Notes: generated from the letters alone by a model not told the origin. DNA of 42,804 nt from Rhodospirillaceae bacterium bin65 (GCA_002238725.1 MPMX01000039.1:1-42804); one strand, 5' to 3'. Shown: positions 1-9,031, numbered from the stretch's first letter. Translations and numbers: made by a program.

Positions 1-1002
1 TGGCCGCTTATCCTGATCGATCTGAAGACCGAGGAAGGGATCGTCGGGCGCAGCTATCTGGAGCCCTACATCGTCAAGTCGATGAACTATCTCGTGCCGG
101 CCTTGCGCGACATGGGGGCGATGCTCAAGGGCCATAGGCTGGCGCCGGCCGAAATCTATGAAACCGCACGAAAGTCGCTGCACTTTGTCGGTTACGAAGG
201 CTTGGCGATGATCGCCGTTTCCGGCATCGACATGGCGGTCTGGGACGCGCTGGCGAAAGCCGCCGGCATGCCGCTCTGCACATTGCTCGGCGGTTCGCCC
301 GGCCCGGTGCGCGCCTACAACAGCAACGGGCTCTGGCTCAAGTCTCCGTCCGAAGTTGCCGCCGAGGCCATCGAGATCCGCGATGAAGGACAGTTCGAGG
401 GTGTGAAACTGCGCCTCGGCCGGGAAGACCCCGGGGACGACCTCGCCACGATCGACGCGGTTCGCCGGTCGGTGGGCGAAGACATGCATCTGATGATCGA
501 TTTCAACCAGGGCCTGGACATGGCGGAGGCCTTGCGCCGGTGCCACATGCTCGACGATCTTGGCCTGGCCTGGCTGGAAGAGCCGGTTGTCTACGATAAT
601 TTTGACGGATACGCCCAACTTGCCCGGGAGCTCAGGACGCCCCTGCAGATCGGCGAGAATTTCTACGGACCGCGCGACCTTCACAAGGCGTTGCGCGCCC
701 GGGCCTGCGACTATGTGATGCCGGATTTCATGCGCATCGGCGGCGTCACCGGATGGATGCGCGCGGCCGCCATTGCCGGCGCCGCCGGTATCCCGATGTC
801 GACGCACCTTTATCCCGAGGTCGGCGCCCATGTGATGCGGGCGACCGAAACCGCGCATTGGCTGGAGTGGCAGGACTGGGCCGAGCCGATCCTGCAACAG
901 CCCTATGAGATCAGGGACAGCCATCTGCACATCCCGGATGTGCCCGGGGTTGGCCTGGACTGGAACGAAGATGTCGTCGCCGGACACCTGTACGAAGCCT
1001 GA
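1..1002 (+). CDS. Enolase-superfamily (mandelate racemase/muconate lactonizing type) enzyme, 5'-truncated
   Basis: The reading frame is open from the first base, so the gene starts outside the window; 333 residues are visible. Enolase-superfamily enzymes abstract a proton alpha to a carboxylate with help from Mg2+, in sugar-acid or amino-acid catabolism. Visible landmarks in order: a K-L-R catalytic element (visible residues 136-138), the metal-ligand strand LMIDFNQG, a second ligand in WLEEPV, a third in IGENFYG, the PDFMRIGG strand, and the late catalytic histidine in STHLYPEVGAH. This order and the late His fit the mandelate racemase subgroup. The internal ATG at base 82 lies inside the N-terminal capping domain and is not the real start. 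Substrate cannot be told from sequence; the next genes are an amidase and an MFS permease, which suggests a catabolic neighbourhood. Confidence 0.88.
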   Translation, partial: WPLILIDLKTEEGIVGRSYLEPYIVKSMNYLVPALRDMGAMLKGHRLAPAEIYETARKSLHFVGYEGLAMIAVSGIDMAVWDALAKAAGMPLCTLLGGSPGPVRAYNSNGLWLKSPSEVAAEAIEIRDEGQFEGVKLRLGREDPGDDLATIDAVRRSVGEDMHLMIDFNQGLDMAEALRRCHMLDDLGLAWLEEPVVYDNFDGYAQLARELRTPLQIGENFYGPRDLHKALRARACDYVMPDFMRIGGVTGWMRAAAIAGAAGIPMSTHLYPEVGAHVMRATETAHWLEWQDWAEPILQQPYEIRDSHLHIPDVPGVGLDWNEDVVAGHLYEA

Positions 1003-1375
1003 GCGCCCAGAAACTGCGTCGTCCCCGTTGTTTGCCGAATTGTCCCACAGGCGCTGACGTCGGTCAGAGCCGGCACAGGCGTTCGACCCGGCATTCTCCC
1101 GCATCATCGTCACCCGCTCGGGAAATGGGAGCGTCTTTCGGCCTGACGCGAACCCGGGCGGCGATGGCCAATGGTCAGGATGCCAGGGTCAACAGCCCCG
1201 GCGCGAGGCCGCGGCGGCACGGATGTTTGCTGACAAACAGGAGAGCCGGTTCGGTTTTCCACATGACGAACCATGATACTTCCCGACATCGCCTCCGCAC
1301 CGCCGGCTCTCGCCTTGCCGGGCGGCTTCCGGTAAGGACCGTCGCATATCGACCGCACCGCCGCTGGAGCCGACC
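1003..1375. other. Gene-free stretch
   Basis: About 370 bases separate the enolase-superfamily gene from the amidase gene. Open frames here on either strand are basic, Arg/Pro-rich translations typical of chance frames in GC-rich DNA. I see no tRNA, convincing promoter or terminator. It may hold the promoter of the amidase gene. Confidence 0.5.
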
Positions 1376-2743
1376 ATGGCGCCCCCATCCCTGCCGCTCA
1401 CCACCATCGCCCGCCAGCGGGCCGCCATCGCCGCAGGCGAAACCTCCGCCGCAGCACTGATCGAGGACGCTTGCGCCCGCGCCGAGGCGCCGGACGGGGA
1501 GGGCGCGCTGGTCTTTCTGGACCGCAATGGCGACGCCGCCCGGCGCCAGGCGCAGCACGCCGACGCCATGCGCGCCGCCGGCGTCGATCTCGGTCCGTTG
1601 GCGGGGATGCCGGTCTCGATCAAGGACCTGTTCGATGTCGCCGGCGAGACCACCCGGGCCGGCTCGATCATCCGCCGGGACGCGGAACCGGCGGCGGCCG
1701 ACGCCGCCATCGTGCGCCGCCTGAAGGGCGCCGGCGCCATCCTCGTCGGCCGGACCAACATGACCGAGTTCGCCTATTCCGGCATCGGCATCAATCCGCA
1801 TTACGGCACGCCGGCCAATCCCTGGGACCGGGCGAACCGTCGAATTCCCGGCGGCTCCTCCTCCGGCGCGGCGGTCTCGGTCGCCGACGGCATGGCGATC
1901 GCCGCCATCGGCACCGATACCGGCGGCTCGGTCCGCATCCCGGCGGCGCTGAACGGCCTCACGGGTTTCAAGCCGACGGCGCGGCGCGTGCCCCAGGACG
2001 GTTGCTTCCCGCTTTCCTTCTCGCTCGACAGCATCGGCCCGCTCGCCGCCTCGGTCGAGTGCTGCTCCCTGGTCGACGCCGTCATGGCCGGCGAAACTCC
2101 AGCGCCGCTGCCGGCATTGCCGGCAAGTGGCCTGCGCCTCGGCGTCGCGCAGACCCTGGTGCTGGACGCGCTGGAAAACCCCGTGGTCACGGCCTTCGAG
2201 GTGGCGCTGACCCGGCTTTCGGCAGCCGGCGCCCGGCTGATCGACCTGCCCTTCGCGCTGCTCGCCGACATCCCGCAGCTCAGCACCGCCGGCGGCCTGG
2301 CGGCGGCCGAAGCCCTGGCGCTGCACCGCAAGGATCTGGAAAGCTGGCCGCAGAATTTCGACCATCGGGTTGCGGCGCGCATTCTGAACGGCGCCAAGAT
2401 CGGCGGCGCCGACTATGTCGATCTGATGCTCGCCCGGACGCGCTATCGCCGCGAGGCCGACGCGCTGACCGCGCCCTTGGACGCCGTTCTGGCACCGACC
2501 TGCCCACACGTCGCACCACGCATCGCCGACCTTGAGAGCGACGATGCCGCCTTCGGCGAAGCCAATCTCGCGATGCTGCGCAACACGGCCTCGTTCAATT
2601 TCCTCGACCGCTGCGCCACCACCCTGCCGATCCATCGCGAGGGCGAGGCGCCGGTCGGCCTGATGGTCGTCGGCGAGACCATGGGCGACCGCCGCAACCT
2701 GGCTGTCGCAAAGGCGATCGAAACGGCACTGGCGGCGCATTGA
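1376..2743 (+). CDS. Amidase (amidase-signature family)
   Basis: The 455-aa product matches the amidase-signature family (GatA, AtzF and aryl-amidase relatives), which hydrolyses C-N amide bonds with a Ser-cisSer-Lys triad. The triad can be placed: Lys83 in SIKDLFD, the cis-Ser about 161 in the glycine/serine stretch PGGSSSGAAVS, and nucleophile Ser185 in GTDTGGSVRIPA. The 24-residue spacing between the two serines is the family's usual one. Length is normal for a stand-alone amidase. It is not likely to be a GatCAB subunit, since no gatB or gatC is adjacent. An MFS permease gene follows after 58 bases on the same strand, so uptake and hydrolysis of an amide may be coupled (inference). A second, divergent amidase lies at 4969-6399. 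Substrate is unknown. Confidence 0.9.
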   Translation: MAPPSLPLTTIARQRAAIAAGETSAAALIEDACARAEAPDGEGALVFLDRNGDAARRQAQHADAMRAAGVDLGPLAGMPVSIKDLFDVAGETTRAGSIIRRDAEPAAADAAIVRRLKGAGAILVGRTNMTEFAYSGIGINPHYGTPANPWDRANRRIPGGSSSGAAVSVADGMAIAAIGTDTGGSVRIPAALNGLTGFKPTARRVPQDGCFPLSFSLDSIGPLAASVECCSLVDAVMAGETPAPLPALPASGLRLGVAQTLVLDALENPVVTAFEVALTRLSAAGARLIDLPFALLADIPQLSTAGGLAAAEALALHRKDLESWPQNFDHRVAARILNGAKIGGADYVDLMLARTRYRREADALTAPLDAVLAPTCPHVAPRIADLESDDAAFGEANLAMLRNTASFNFLDRCATTLPIHREGEAPVGLMVVGETMGDRRNLAVAKAIETALAAH

Positions 2744-2759
2744 GCGGACGCTATCGCCC

Positions 2760-2815
2760 GTGAGCGGGTTATTGTGAGCGGATCATGGTGAGCGGGGCAT
2801 CGTGAACGGAACGGT
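2760..2815 (+). repeat. 14-bp tandem repeat (3 to 4 copies) running into the MFS start codon
   Basis: Units begin at 2760, 2774, 2788 and 2802, each opening with GTGAGCGG or GTGAACGG and repeating with an exact 14-base period. The fourth unit supplies the GTG start codon of the permease gene. The period is not a multiple of three, so only the first unit's GTG (2760) shares the gene's frame, and it is closed off by an in-frame TGA. The repeat occupies the whole ribosome-binding region. Confidence 0.8.
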
Positions 2816-4028
2816 CCGCCTCGTCTTCGTCTTGTGCCTGGCGCAGTCGCTCGGCATGCTCGGCTTCGCGACCTTTCCGGCGCTCATGCCCGGCCTGATG
2901 GTGGAGTGGGATCTCAGCAATTCCGAGGCCGGTATCGTCAGCGGCGCCTATTTCGGCGGCTACATGGCGTCGGTTGCGATCCTCGTGCTGCTGACCGACC
3001 GTTTCGAGGCCCTGTGGATTTTCCTGTCGGCGGCTGTGCTGTCCGGCGCCGCCCTCCTCGGCTTCGCCCTGCTGGCCGACGGGTTCTGGAGCGGCCTCGC
3101 GCTGCACACCGTTATGGGGGTCGGGCTCGCCGGTGTCTACATGCCGGGTCTCCGGGTGCTGACCGACCGGCTGGAGGGGCCTAAACAGTCGCGCTACGTC
3201 GCCTTCTACACCGCGACCTTCGGTATCGGCGCGGGCCTGTCCTTCCTGTTCGCCGGCATCGCCAGCGACCTGCTGGGCTGGCGCTGGGCGTTCGGGCTGG
3301 CGGCGGTCGGCGCGTGGCTCGCCGGGCTGCTGGTCGCCGCCGTCGCCCGGCCCTTGAAGGAGCGCCAGCCGCCGGTCGGCCATCTGCTGGACATCCGCCC
3401 CGTGCTGCGCGACCGGCCGACCATGATGTATGTCCTCGGCTATGCCGGCCATGTCTGGGAACTGTTCGCGCTGCGCGGCTGGCTGGTCGCCTATCTCACC
3501 TGGGTCGCGGCGCAGGAAGGCGGTGCGCCGCCCTGGCTCGCGCCCACGGTCGTTGCGACCGTGATCGGCCTGGTCGGCGTGCCGGCCAGCATCCTGGGCA
3601 ACGAGATCGCCATGCGCGCCGGTCGGCGGCGCACCATCGTCTGCATCATGCTGCTCTCCGCCGTCACGGCGGTCATCCTCGGTGCGTTTGCAGGCGGGCC
3701 CTATTGGCTGGTCTGCCTGGTCGGGCTGTTCTACGGCATCCCGGTGGTGGCGGATTCGGCCTCGCTGACCGCCGGCGCCGTGGCCGCCGCGCCGGCAGGG
3801 CGCCGGGGCGCCGCGATGGCGGTGCATTCGACCCTGGGCTTCGGCGCCGGTTTTCTCGGCGCCGCGGCGGTCGGCGTCGCGCTCGACCTCGCCGGCGGTG
3901 CGTCCGAGTTCGGCTGGCTGGTCGCCTTCGCCACCATCGCGCTCGGCGTGGTGTTCGGCCCCCTGGTACTGTGGCGGCTCGGCCGCAATCCGTCGGACGG
4001 AAAAACCCGGCAGGAGGCCTCGGCATGA
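2802..4028 (+). CDS. MFS transporter
   Basis: The 408-aa protein is almost entirely hydrophobic, with about 12 predicted membrane helices, and has the layout of the major facilitator superfamily. The loop after helix 2 contains LLTDRFEALW, a degenerate form of the family motif A (G-x-x-x-D-R). The second half opens with a cytoplasmic basic loop around AMRAGRRRTI. It would be an inner-membrane secondary transporter; the substrate cannot be told. I chose GTG at 2802 because an in-frame stop lies just upstream and the first helix begins right after it. The stop overlaps the next gene's start (ATGA at 4025-4028), so it is probably translationally coupled to the methyltransferase gene. The start lies in a 14-bp tandem repeat. 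Confidence 0.85.
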   Translation: MNGTVRLVFVLCLAQSLGMLGFATFPALMPGLMVEWDLSNSEAGIVSGAYFGGYMASVAILVLLTDRFEALWIFLSAAVLSGAALLGFALLADGFWSGLALHTVMGVGLAGVYMPGLRVLTDRLEGPKQSRYVAFYTATFGIGAGLSFLFAGIASDLLGWRWAFGLAAVGAWLAGLLVAAVARPLKERQPPVGHLLDIRPVLRDRPTMMYVLGYAGHVWELFALRGWLVAYLTWVAAQEGGAPPWLAPTVVATVIGLVGVPASILGNEIAMRAGRRRTIVCIMLLSAVTAVILGAFAGGPYWLVCLVGLFYGIPVVADSASLTAGAVAAAPAGRRGAAMAVHSTLGFGAGFLGAAAVGVALDLAGGASEFGWLVAFATIALGVVFGPLVLWRLGRNPSDGKTRQEASA

Positions 4029-4759
4029 GCCGTCCGAACGATTCGAGGCCGAAGCCGTCCCACTGGGACAATCTGGTCACGATCCTCGACTTTTTCGGTG
4101 TCACCCTCGTGCTCGATATCGGCGCGCACAAGGGCGAATACGGCGGCTATCTGCGCCGCGCCGGCTGGACCGGCCGGATCGTCTCCTTTGAGCCGCAATC
4201 CGCTGTCCGCCCGGCGCTGGAGCAAACAGCAATGGCCGACGGCAACTGGCAGGTTGCACCGGCCATGGCGCTCGGCCGGGACGATGGCGAGATCGCGCTC
4301 AACATTTCCGCCGAGACCGACATGAGTTCCGCCCTGCCGCTCGCCGAGAGCGCGATGCGCTTCACCCCCAGCTCGGCCATGGTCGGGCAGGAGACCGTGC
4401 CGCTGCGCCGGTTGGTGAGCGTATTCGGCGACCATGTGCGCGCCAGCGACACCGTTTTCGTCAAGGCCGACACCCAGGGCTACGAAAGTGCGGTGCTCGA
4501 TGGCGCGGAACCCGTCATGGCGCGCATCGTCGGCTGGCAGCTCGAAATGTCCATCGAGCCGATCTACGATGGCGAGACCGACTGGCGTGTCCTACTGGAC
4601 CGCATGGAGCGGCTCGGCTACGCCTCTCACCTCTTCATCCCGGGCTATTTCAGCCGCCACATCGCCCGCCAGCTCCAGATCGACGGCGTGTTCATGCGGC
4701 ACGGGGAAGCCGGAAATTTTGTAAACGCCGCTCGTTCGTCGATGCCAAATAACCAATGA
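4025..4759 (+). CDS. FkbM-family SAM-dependent methyltransferase
   Basis: A 244-aa protein with the FkbM methyltransferase pattern: motif I is VLDIGAHKGEYGGYLR (SAM-binding loop), the acidic end of the second strand is VSFEPQ, and the family-typical segment FVKADTQGYESAVLDG follows. FkbM proteins O-methylate hydroxyl groups on sugars, polyketides or glycans. The start ATG overlaps the stop of the MFS gene by four bases, so the two are translationally coupled. The frame is open far upstream, but that part overlaps the permease gene and encodes Arg-rich nonsense, so it is not used. No polysaccharide genes are nearby, so the acceptor is unknown. Confidence 0.88.
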   Translation: MSRPNDSRPKPSHWDNLVTILDFFGVTLVLDIGAHKGEYGGYLRRAGWTGRIVSFEPQSAVRPALEQTAMADGNWQVAPAMALGRDDGEIALNISAETDMSSALPLAESAMRFTPSSAMVGQETVPLRRLVSVFGDHVRASDTVFVKADTQGYESAVLDGAEPVMARIVGWQLEMSIEPIYDGETDWRVLLDRMERLGYASHLFIPGYFSRHIARQLQIDGVFMRHGEAGNFVNAARSSMPNNQ

Positions 4760-4908
4760 TGCCGCCCCGAATTTAGTCCGGGGCACAGGGCAACAGGTCA
4801 AAGCGGTGGATCCAAGTCTGGGTGACAGCTAATTTTCGCGGCGGGGCGTGGATTGGATTGCAGGGTTGCGAAATCTCTGCCGCCGATCTCTGAGCGCATC
4901 GCCCGTCG

Positions 4909-4950
4909 TGCGACTCTGGACCCCGGCTCGGGGGCCGGGGTAAAAAAATT
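4909..4950. repeat. Extragenic palindrome
   Basis: A perfect 8-bp inverted repeat, ACCCCGGC at 4920-4927 and GCCGGGGT at 4934-4941 with a 6-base loop, is followed by seven A on the plus strand. It lies between two convergent genes. On the minus strand the T run precedes the hairpin, and on the plus strand A rather than T follows, so it is not a textbook intrinsic terminator on either strand. It resembles the dispersed extragenic palindromes common in alphaproteobacterial genomes. Confidence 0.5.
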
Positions 4951-4968
4951 CTTTCCGAGGAATCTGCC

Positions 4969-6399
4969 CTATCCCTCCCGCGCCCACAACTCCCGGCACA
5001 GGACGCCGACCCGGTCCTCGATCGCCTGGGCGGCGTCGAGGGCGAGGTCTTCGCGGAAACGGCTGGCGACAATGTGGCAGGCGTTGGGCAAGCCGTTCAG
5101 CGTGCCGACCGGCGCGATGGCGCAGGGCAGGCCGAGCAGGTTGAGCGCCGAGATGAAGCGCGCGGCGGTGAAGATCTCGTAAACCCGCCGCGGGCTTTCC
5201 TGATCCTCGTTCAGCAGGTTGACCGGCTGGACCGAGGCCGGGGTCAGGACAATCGGCGTTTCCTCGATCTGCGCCATCCATTCGCGCACATGCGCAGAGC
5301 GCTGGGCGATCGCCGTCATGTAGCCCTTGAGGTCGAGCGGGTTGGAGAAGCCGATATAGGCGTCCAGCGTGTCGGTGAGCGCCGGCGAGGCGACCTGGTC
5401 GATGACCTCGCGCTGCAGGGTCTGAACTTCGGCCATCAGGATGTCGATCCACACCTGCCAGGTTTCCCTGAGGCGCGGCGCCTGCCCTTTCTCGACGGTA
5501 TAGCCGGCGTCCGCCAGCATGTCCGCCGCGGTGTCGACCTGGGCCATGACGGCGGGATCGCAATCCATGTCGTCGTCCGGCTGCGCGTAGAGCACCCGGA
5601 CCGGGCTCTCCGGCTTCGGCCCCTCAAGGGGCACCGGGCACCAGAACGGGTCGCGCCAGTCGCGCGCCGCCATCGCCTGCAGGCCGAGGCGCACGCTCGC
5701 GACCTCGCGCGCCATCGGCCCCTGCACCGACATGAGCTGTGCCAGAAGCGGCCGCTCCACAGCTGCACTCGGGTTGTAGGCCGGCACCCGGCCGAGGGTC
5801 GGCTTGATCGTGGCCAGGCCGTTCGACCAGGCCGGGAAGCGCAGCGAGCCGCCGATATCGTTGCCGTGGGCGATGGCGCCGATGCCCGCCGCCACCGCCG
5901 CGCCGCCGCCGCCCGAAGAGCCGCCCGGATTGTGTAGCGGGCTCCACGGGTTCCTGGTCAGCCCGTGCAGCGGGTTGTCGGTAAAGGCGCGGAAGGAGAA
6001 TTCAGGCGTGTTGGTGAGGCCGATCGCAATCGCGCCCGCCTTGCGCAGATTGGCGACGACCGGCGAATCGTCCGGCGCAATAACGTCCCGGAAGGCAGTG
6101 ATGCCATTGGTGTTGGCCTGGCCCTTGTAGTCGACATTGGTCTTGACCGTGACCGGAACGCCGTGCAGCGGGCCGAGCGGTTTACCGCCCGCCCGTTCGG
6201 CGTCCGCCTGCGCCGCTGTGGCCCTGGCGTCGTCGCGCAGGTCGATCACGACAGCGTTGAGCGCGGGGTTGACCACGTCCATCCGCGCGCAATGGGCCTC
6301 GACCGCTTCGGCCGCCGAGATGTCCCCTTTGCGAATGGAAGCCGCGATGGCCGGAGCGGACCATTGCCAGATCGGGCCGGCGGAGTGGGAGTCGGTCAT
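4969..6399 (-). CDS. Amidase (amidase-signature family), second copy
   Basis: A 476-aa amidase-signature protein, divergent from the one at 1376-2743. The triad is Lys86 in VPVTVKTNVD, a cis-Ser near 161 in NPGGSSGGGGAA, and nucleophile Ser185 in DIGGSLRFPA. The glycine-rich segment carries four consecutive Gly. I start at the ATG at 6399, not at the longer open frame reaching 6618, because a strong AGGAAGAA Shine-Dalgarno sits just upstream and the extra N-terminal stretch is Arg-rich with no family similarity. The family includes stand-alone hydrolases acting on acyl or aryl amides, and the exact substrate is open. It is convergent with the methyltransferase gene. Confidence 0.9.
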   Translation of the reverse strand: MTDSHSAGPIWQWSAPAIAASIRKGDISAAEAVEAHCARMDVVNPALNAVVIDLRDDARATAAQADAERAGGKPLGPLHGVPVTVKTNVDYKGQANTNGITAFRDVIAPDDSPVVANLRKAGAIAIGLTNTPEFSFRAFTDNPLHGLTRNPWSPLHNPGGSSGGGGAAVAAGIGAIAHGNDIGGSLRFPAWSNGLATIKPTLGRVPAYNPSAAVERPLLAQLMSVQGPMAREVASVRLGLQAMAARDWRDPFWCPVPLEGPKPESPVRVLYAQPDDDMDCDPAVMAQVDTAADMLADAGYTVEKGQAPRLRETWQVWIDILMAEVQTLQREVIDQVASPALTDTLDAYIGFSNPLDLKGYMTAIAQRSAHVREWMAQIEETPIVLTPASVQPVNLLNEDQESPRRVYEIFTAARFISALNLLGLPCAIAPVGTLNGLPNACHIVASRFREDLALDAAQAIEDRVGVLCRELWAREG

Positions 6400-6681
6400 G
6401 GTATTCTTCCTGGGCGATGAGGTGTCGTCTGCGTAGGTTCGGGCCGCTACCGTCCCGGCGCGGTAGAGATACCCGATTTCGCCGCCGTGCCAACTGCCGA
6501 GATTTTGCCGCCCGGCCCGATGCGCGGCGCCTGACCTTCCGGTTCCTTCTCTCGATTTGCGGGGCCTCGCGATATGCACCTTGCATCGGCGCGCTTCGCA
6601 GGGCGAAAATACCGCCATGATCGGTATACCCGTTTTCCTGGCCGCCCCGGAATCCGGCGCGGCCGCGCTTCAGCGCTGAAC

Positions 6682-7296
6682 GTGGGCGCTATCGACAGCC
6701 TGGACGCCCTGCGCGCGCGCTATCGCGCGCCGGGGGAACGGGCGCGCCGCAAGGTGATCGAACGGCTAGACGTCCATTGCAGGACTTTCATCGCCCACGC
6801 GCCCTTCCTCGTGATCGGCACGGCAGCGGCGGATGGCGGCCCAGGCGATGTCTCGCCGCGCGGCGACCGGCCGGGCTTCGTACACGTCGTCGATGACCGG
6901 ACGATCCTGATTCCGGACCGGCCGGGCAACAACCGGCTCGATACGCTCACCAATATTCTCGAAAACCCCGAAGTCTCCGCGATCTTCATGATCCCGGGCT
7001 TCGAGGAGACCCTGCGCCTCAACGGCCGGGCTTCCCTGACCGACGATCCTGCCTTGCTGGAAGATTTGGCGATGGGCGGCAAACCGGCCCTGATAGCGAT
7101 CCGCGTGGCCGTGCGCGAGGCCTATATCCACTGCAACCGCGCCCTGCGCCGGGCGCGTCTGTGGGACGAGGCAAGCAAGCCGGACCGCGGCATCCTGCCC
7201 GGCGGCGGCCGCATGGTCCACGAAATGGCCGGGCTGGCCGGCGATCCGGAAGAGGCCGACCGCACTTATAATGAGGGTACGCGGAAGCTGTACTGA
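6682..7296 (+). CDS. PPOX-class (pyridoxamine 5'-phosphate oxidase-like) flavin-binding protein
   Basis: The product (204 aa from GTG 6682) resembles the DR_2398/MSMEG_1061 group of PPOX split-barrel proteins. Characteristic stretches are DVSPRGDRPGFVHV, LIPDRPGNNRLDTLTNIL and a C-terminal YIHCNRALRRARLW segment. Members bind FMN or F420-like cofactors in the cytoplasm; their substrates are mostly unknown. The frame is open back to an ATG at 6574, but the extra 36 residues are Arg-rich and unlike the family, which normally opens with a short helix before RRKVIERLD. The GTG start therefore fits better, although its Shine-Dalgarno is weak. A GC-rich hairpin at 7312-7333 follows the stop. Confidence 0.82.
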   Translation: MGAIDSLDALRARYRAPGERARRKVIERLDVHCRTFIAHAPFLVIGTAAADGGPGDVSPRGDRPGFVHVVDDRTILIPDRPGNNRLDTLTNILENPEVSAIFMIPGFEETLRLNGRASLTDDPALLEDLAMGGKPALIAIRVAVREAYIHCNRALRRARLWDEASKPDRGILPGGGRMVHEMAGLAGDPEEADRTYNEGTRKLY

Positions 7297-7311
7297 CGTC
7301 ATTAGGCCGGC

Positions 7312-7333
7312 GGCGGCCGGTTATCCGGCCGCC
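7312..7333 (+). terminator. GC-rich hairpin after the PPOX gene
   Basis: A perfect 9-bp stem (GGCGGCCGG / CCGGCCGCC) with loop TTAT begins 16 bases after the stop codon at 7296. No T run follows, so it could be an RNA-stabilising hairpin or a weak terminator and not a classical intrinsic one. Confidence 0.4.
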
Positions 7334-7368
7334 CGTCGCGCTCACGCCGCCCAAGCCCGGAAACCGCG

Positions 7369-7875
7369 ATGTTCAGGCTCATATCCTCAATCGGCCTTGT
7401 GATGGCCACCTATGCCGGTTTCGCCTTGCTGGGCCCGGTGCTCGGCCCGGCCGATTTCCGGATGGCGGCGTTTCTGGTCGAGCCCGCCTGGACGATCCCC
7501 CTGCCGTCGACTGAAGCATGGCCGGTCGATTTCGGCACCCTGTTCCTTCTGGTCGGCCTGACGGCGCTGGCATTCGAGACCCTGAAAACCGCGCGCGCCG
7601 GCGGCAGGACTCTGGGTTACCGCCTGCTCGCGATCCTGTGGCTGGCCGGCGGCGCGGCACTGTTCCTGTTGGTCGGCGGGTTCGGCACCTCGGCCTTCCT
7701 CCTGCTGACCGCGATGGCCGCGTTCGACGCGGCGTCCGGGTTGCTGGCGCCGCTGTTGAGCAGCCGACCCGTGGCCGATGAACCGGAAGAAGAACTCCAA
7801 ACGCCGCAACTTGAGGCCCCGCAGGACGAAGGCCCCCAAGCGCGCGACACCGCTGCGACGGAGGTCCAGCGATAG
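7369..7875 (+). CDS. Small integral membrane protein of unknown function
   Basis: A 168-aa protein I do not recognise. It begins with a hydrophobic helix (about residues 5-27), then has three further membrane-spanning stretches (about 57-72, 86-102 and 104-128), and ends in an acidic, Gln/Pro-rich soluble tail of about 40 residues (EPEEELQTPQ and onward). The layout resembles small four-helix inner-membrane proteins whose tail faces the cytoplasm. Codon use and GC content match the neighbours. It lies between a PPOX gene and a cytochrome c gene, but the gap to the latter exceeds 200 bases, so there is no clear operon partner. No catalytic motif is visible. Confidence 0.65.
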   Translation: MFRLISSIGLVMATYAGFALLGPVLGPADFRMAAFLVEPAWTIPLPSTEAWPVDFGTLFLLVGLTALAFETLKTARAGGRTLGYRLLAILWLAGGAALFLLVGGFGTSAFLLLTAMAAFDAASGLLAPLLSSRPVADEPEEELQTPQLEAPQDEGPQARDTAATEVQR

Positions 7876-8091
7876 CGTTTTACCGCGGTTTGCGATGTGT
7901 ATCGATTCATCCCGGGGCCAGCATTGATTCGCACCGTCACTTTGTCTTGATTTTTCGTTTCTGGACGAAAGAGTTATTTGTGTACATGCCGCAGCGTGGC
8001 ACTGTTGTTGGTGAGGTCCCCAAGCCTGCCGGCAACGATCCCTTCGACGGCTGTCGGCGCCCGATCCGCTACAGACGAACCCGCCGCCCTC

Positions 8092-9012
8092 ATGCGCCTG
8101 ATCAGGCTTTTGCTTTTCCTCGCCGCGGTGGCGGTGTTCGCCGCCAGCATTCCCGCCTTCTTTCCGTCGCTGATCTGGCAGATGCCCAAGGCCGGGCCGG
8201 ATCCGGCGACGTCCGACGCCGCTCGCGGCGCCTATCTCTTCGCCATGGCCGGATGCGCGGGCTGTCACACCCGCAAGGGCGGCACGCCGCTCGCCGGCGG
8301 GCGTGAGATCGCCTCGCCTTTCGGCGTCTTCGTCTCGCCGAATATCACGCCGGATACCGAAACCGGGCTCGGCAGATGGATGGAATCGGATTTCATTCGC
8401 GCCATGACCCTCGGCCTGTCGCCCGATGAGCGGCACTATTACCCGGCCTTTCCCTACGTCTCCTACACCAGGATGACGCCGCAGGACCTGCGCGATCTGT
8501 GGGCCTATCTGAAATCGATTCCGCCGGTAGCCAGCCGGACCGCCGGGCACCGGCTGGCCTTTCCCTATTCGGTTCGACCGGCCCTCGGCCTGTGGAAACT
8601 GATGTTCCTGGAGCCGGGCCGCTACCGCCCGGACCCCGGCAAATCGCGCAGCTGGAACCGCGGCGCCTATATCGTGACCGGCCCGGCGCATTGCGGCGAA
8701 TGCCACACCCGGCGCAACATTCTGGGCGGCTTGCGCAACAGCGTTCGCTTGGCCGGCGCGCCGGACTATGGCGACGGCAAGACCAAGATCGGCGGCGCCC
8801 CCAACATCACGCCGCACGAAAAAAAGGGCATCGGTTCCTGGAGCCCCGAGGAGATCGTGTTCGCCCTGCAAACCGGCGTAACGCCTTCCGGCGACGTGAT
8901 GGGTAGCGAAATGGAAGAAGTCGTCGCCAACGTTACCTCGAAGCTGACGGACGCCGATCGCCGGGCGATTGCGGAATATCTGCGCAGCGTGCCGGCCAAG
9001 GCGCTTGACTGA
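8092..9012 (+). CDS. Membrane-anchored diheme cytochrome c
   Basis: The 306-aa product carries two c-type heme-binding motifs, CAGCH (Cys55, Cys58, His59) and CGECH (Cys201, Cys204, His205). Each is followed by the usual distal pattern of class I cytochrome c domains (FVSPNITPDTETGLG, then APNITPHEKKGIGSW). The N-terminal MRLIRLLLFLAAVAVFAAS is a hydrophobic signal or anchor helix, so the protein is periplasmic. The two-domain layout matches the cytochrome subunits of alcohol, aldehyde or gluconate dehydrogenases, but no dehydrogenase gene is adjacent, so the electron donor is unknown. I start at ATG 8092 because it puts the signal sequence at the very N terminus; an ATG upstream at 7978 would add 38 residues in front of it. 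Confidence 0.9.
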   Translation: MRLIRLLLFLAAVAVFAASIPAFFPSLIWQMPKAGPDPATSDAARGAYLFAMAGCAGCHTRKGGTPLAGGREIASPFGVFVSPNITPDTETGLGRWMESDFIRAMTLGLSPDERHYYPAFPYVSYTRMTPQDLRDLWAYLKSIPPVASRTAGHRLAFPYSVRPALGLWKLMFLEPGRYRPDPGKSRSWNRGAYIVTGPAHCGECHTRRNILGGLRNSVRLAGAPDYGDGKTKIGGAPNITPHEKKGIGSWSPEEIVFALQTGVTPSGDVMGSEMEEVVANVTSKLTDADRRAIAEYLRSVPAKALD

Positions 9013-9031
9013 CGGGCAGGAAAGGCGGGCG

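Noticed and set aside
1175..2740. A 521-aa open frame antisense to the first amidase
   Set aside because: Long antisense frames are common in GC-rich DNA; its sequence is Arg/Gly/His-rich with no family match, and the amidase on the plus strand is clear.
4920..4950. An intrinsic terminator for the amidase or methyltransferase gene
   Set aside because: The A run lies on the wrong side of the hairpin for a minus-strand transcript and A rather than T follows on the plus strand.
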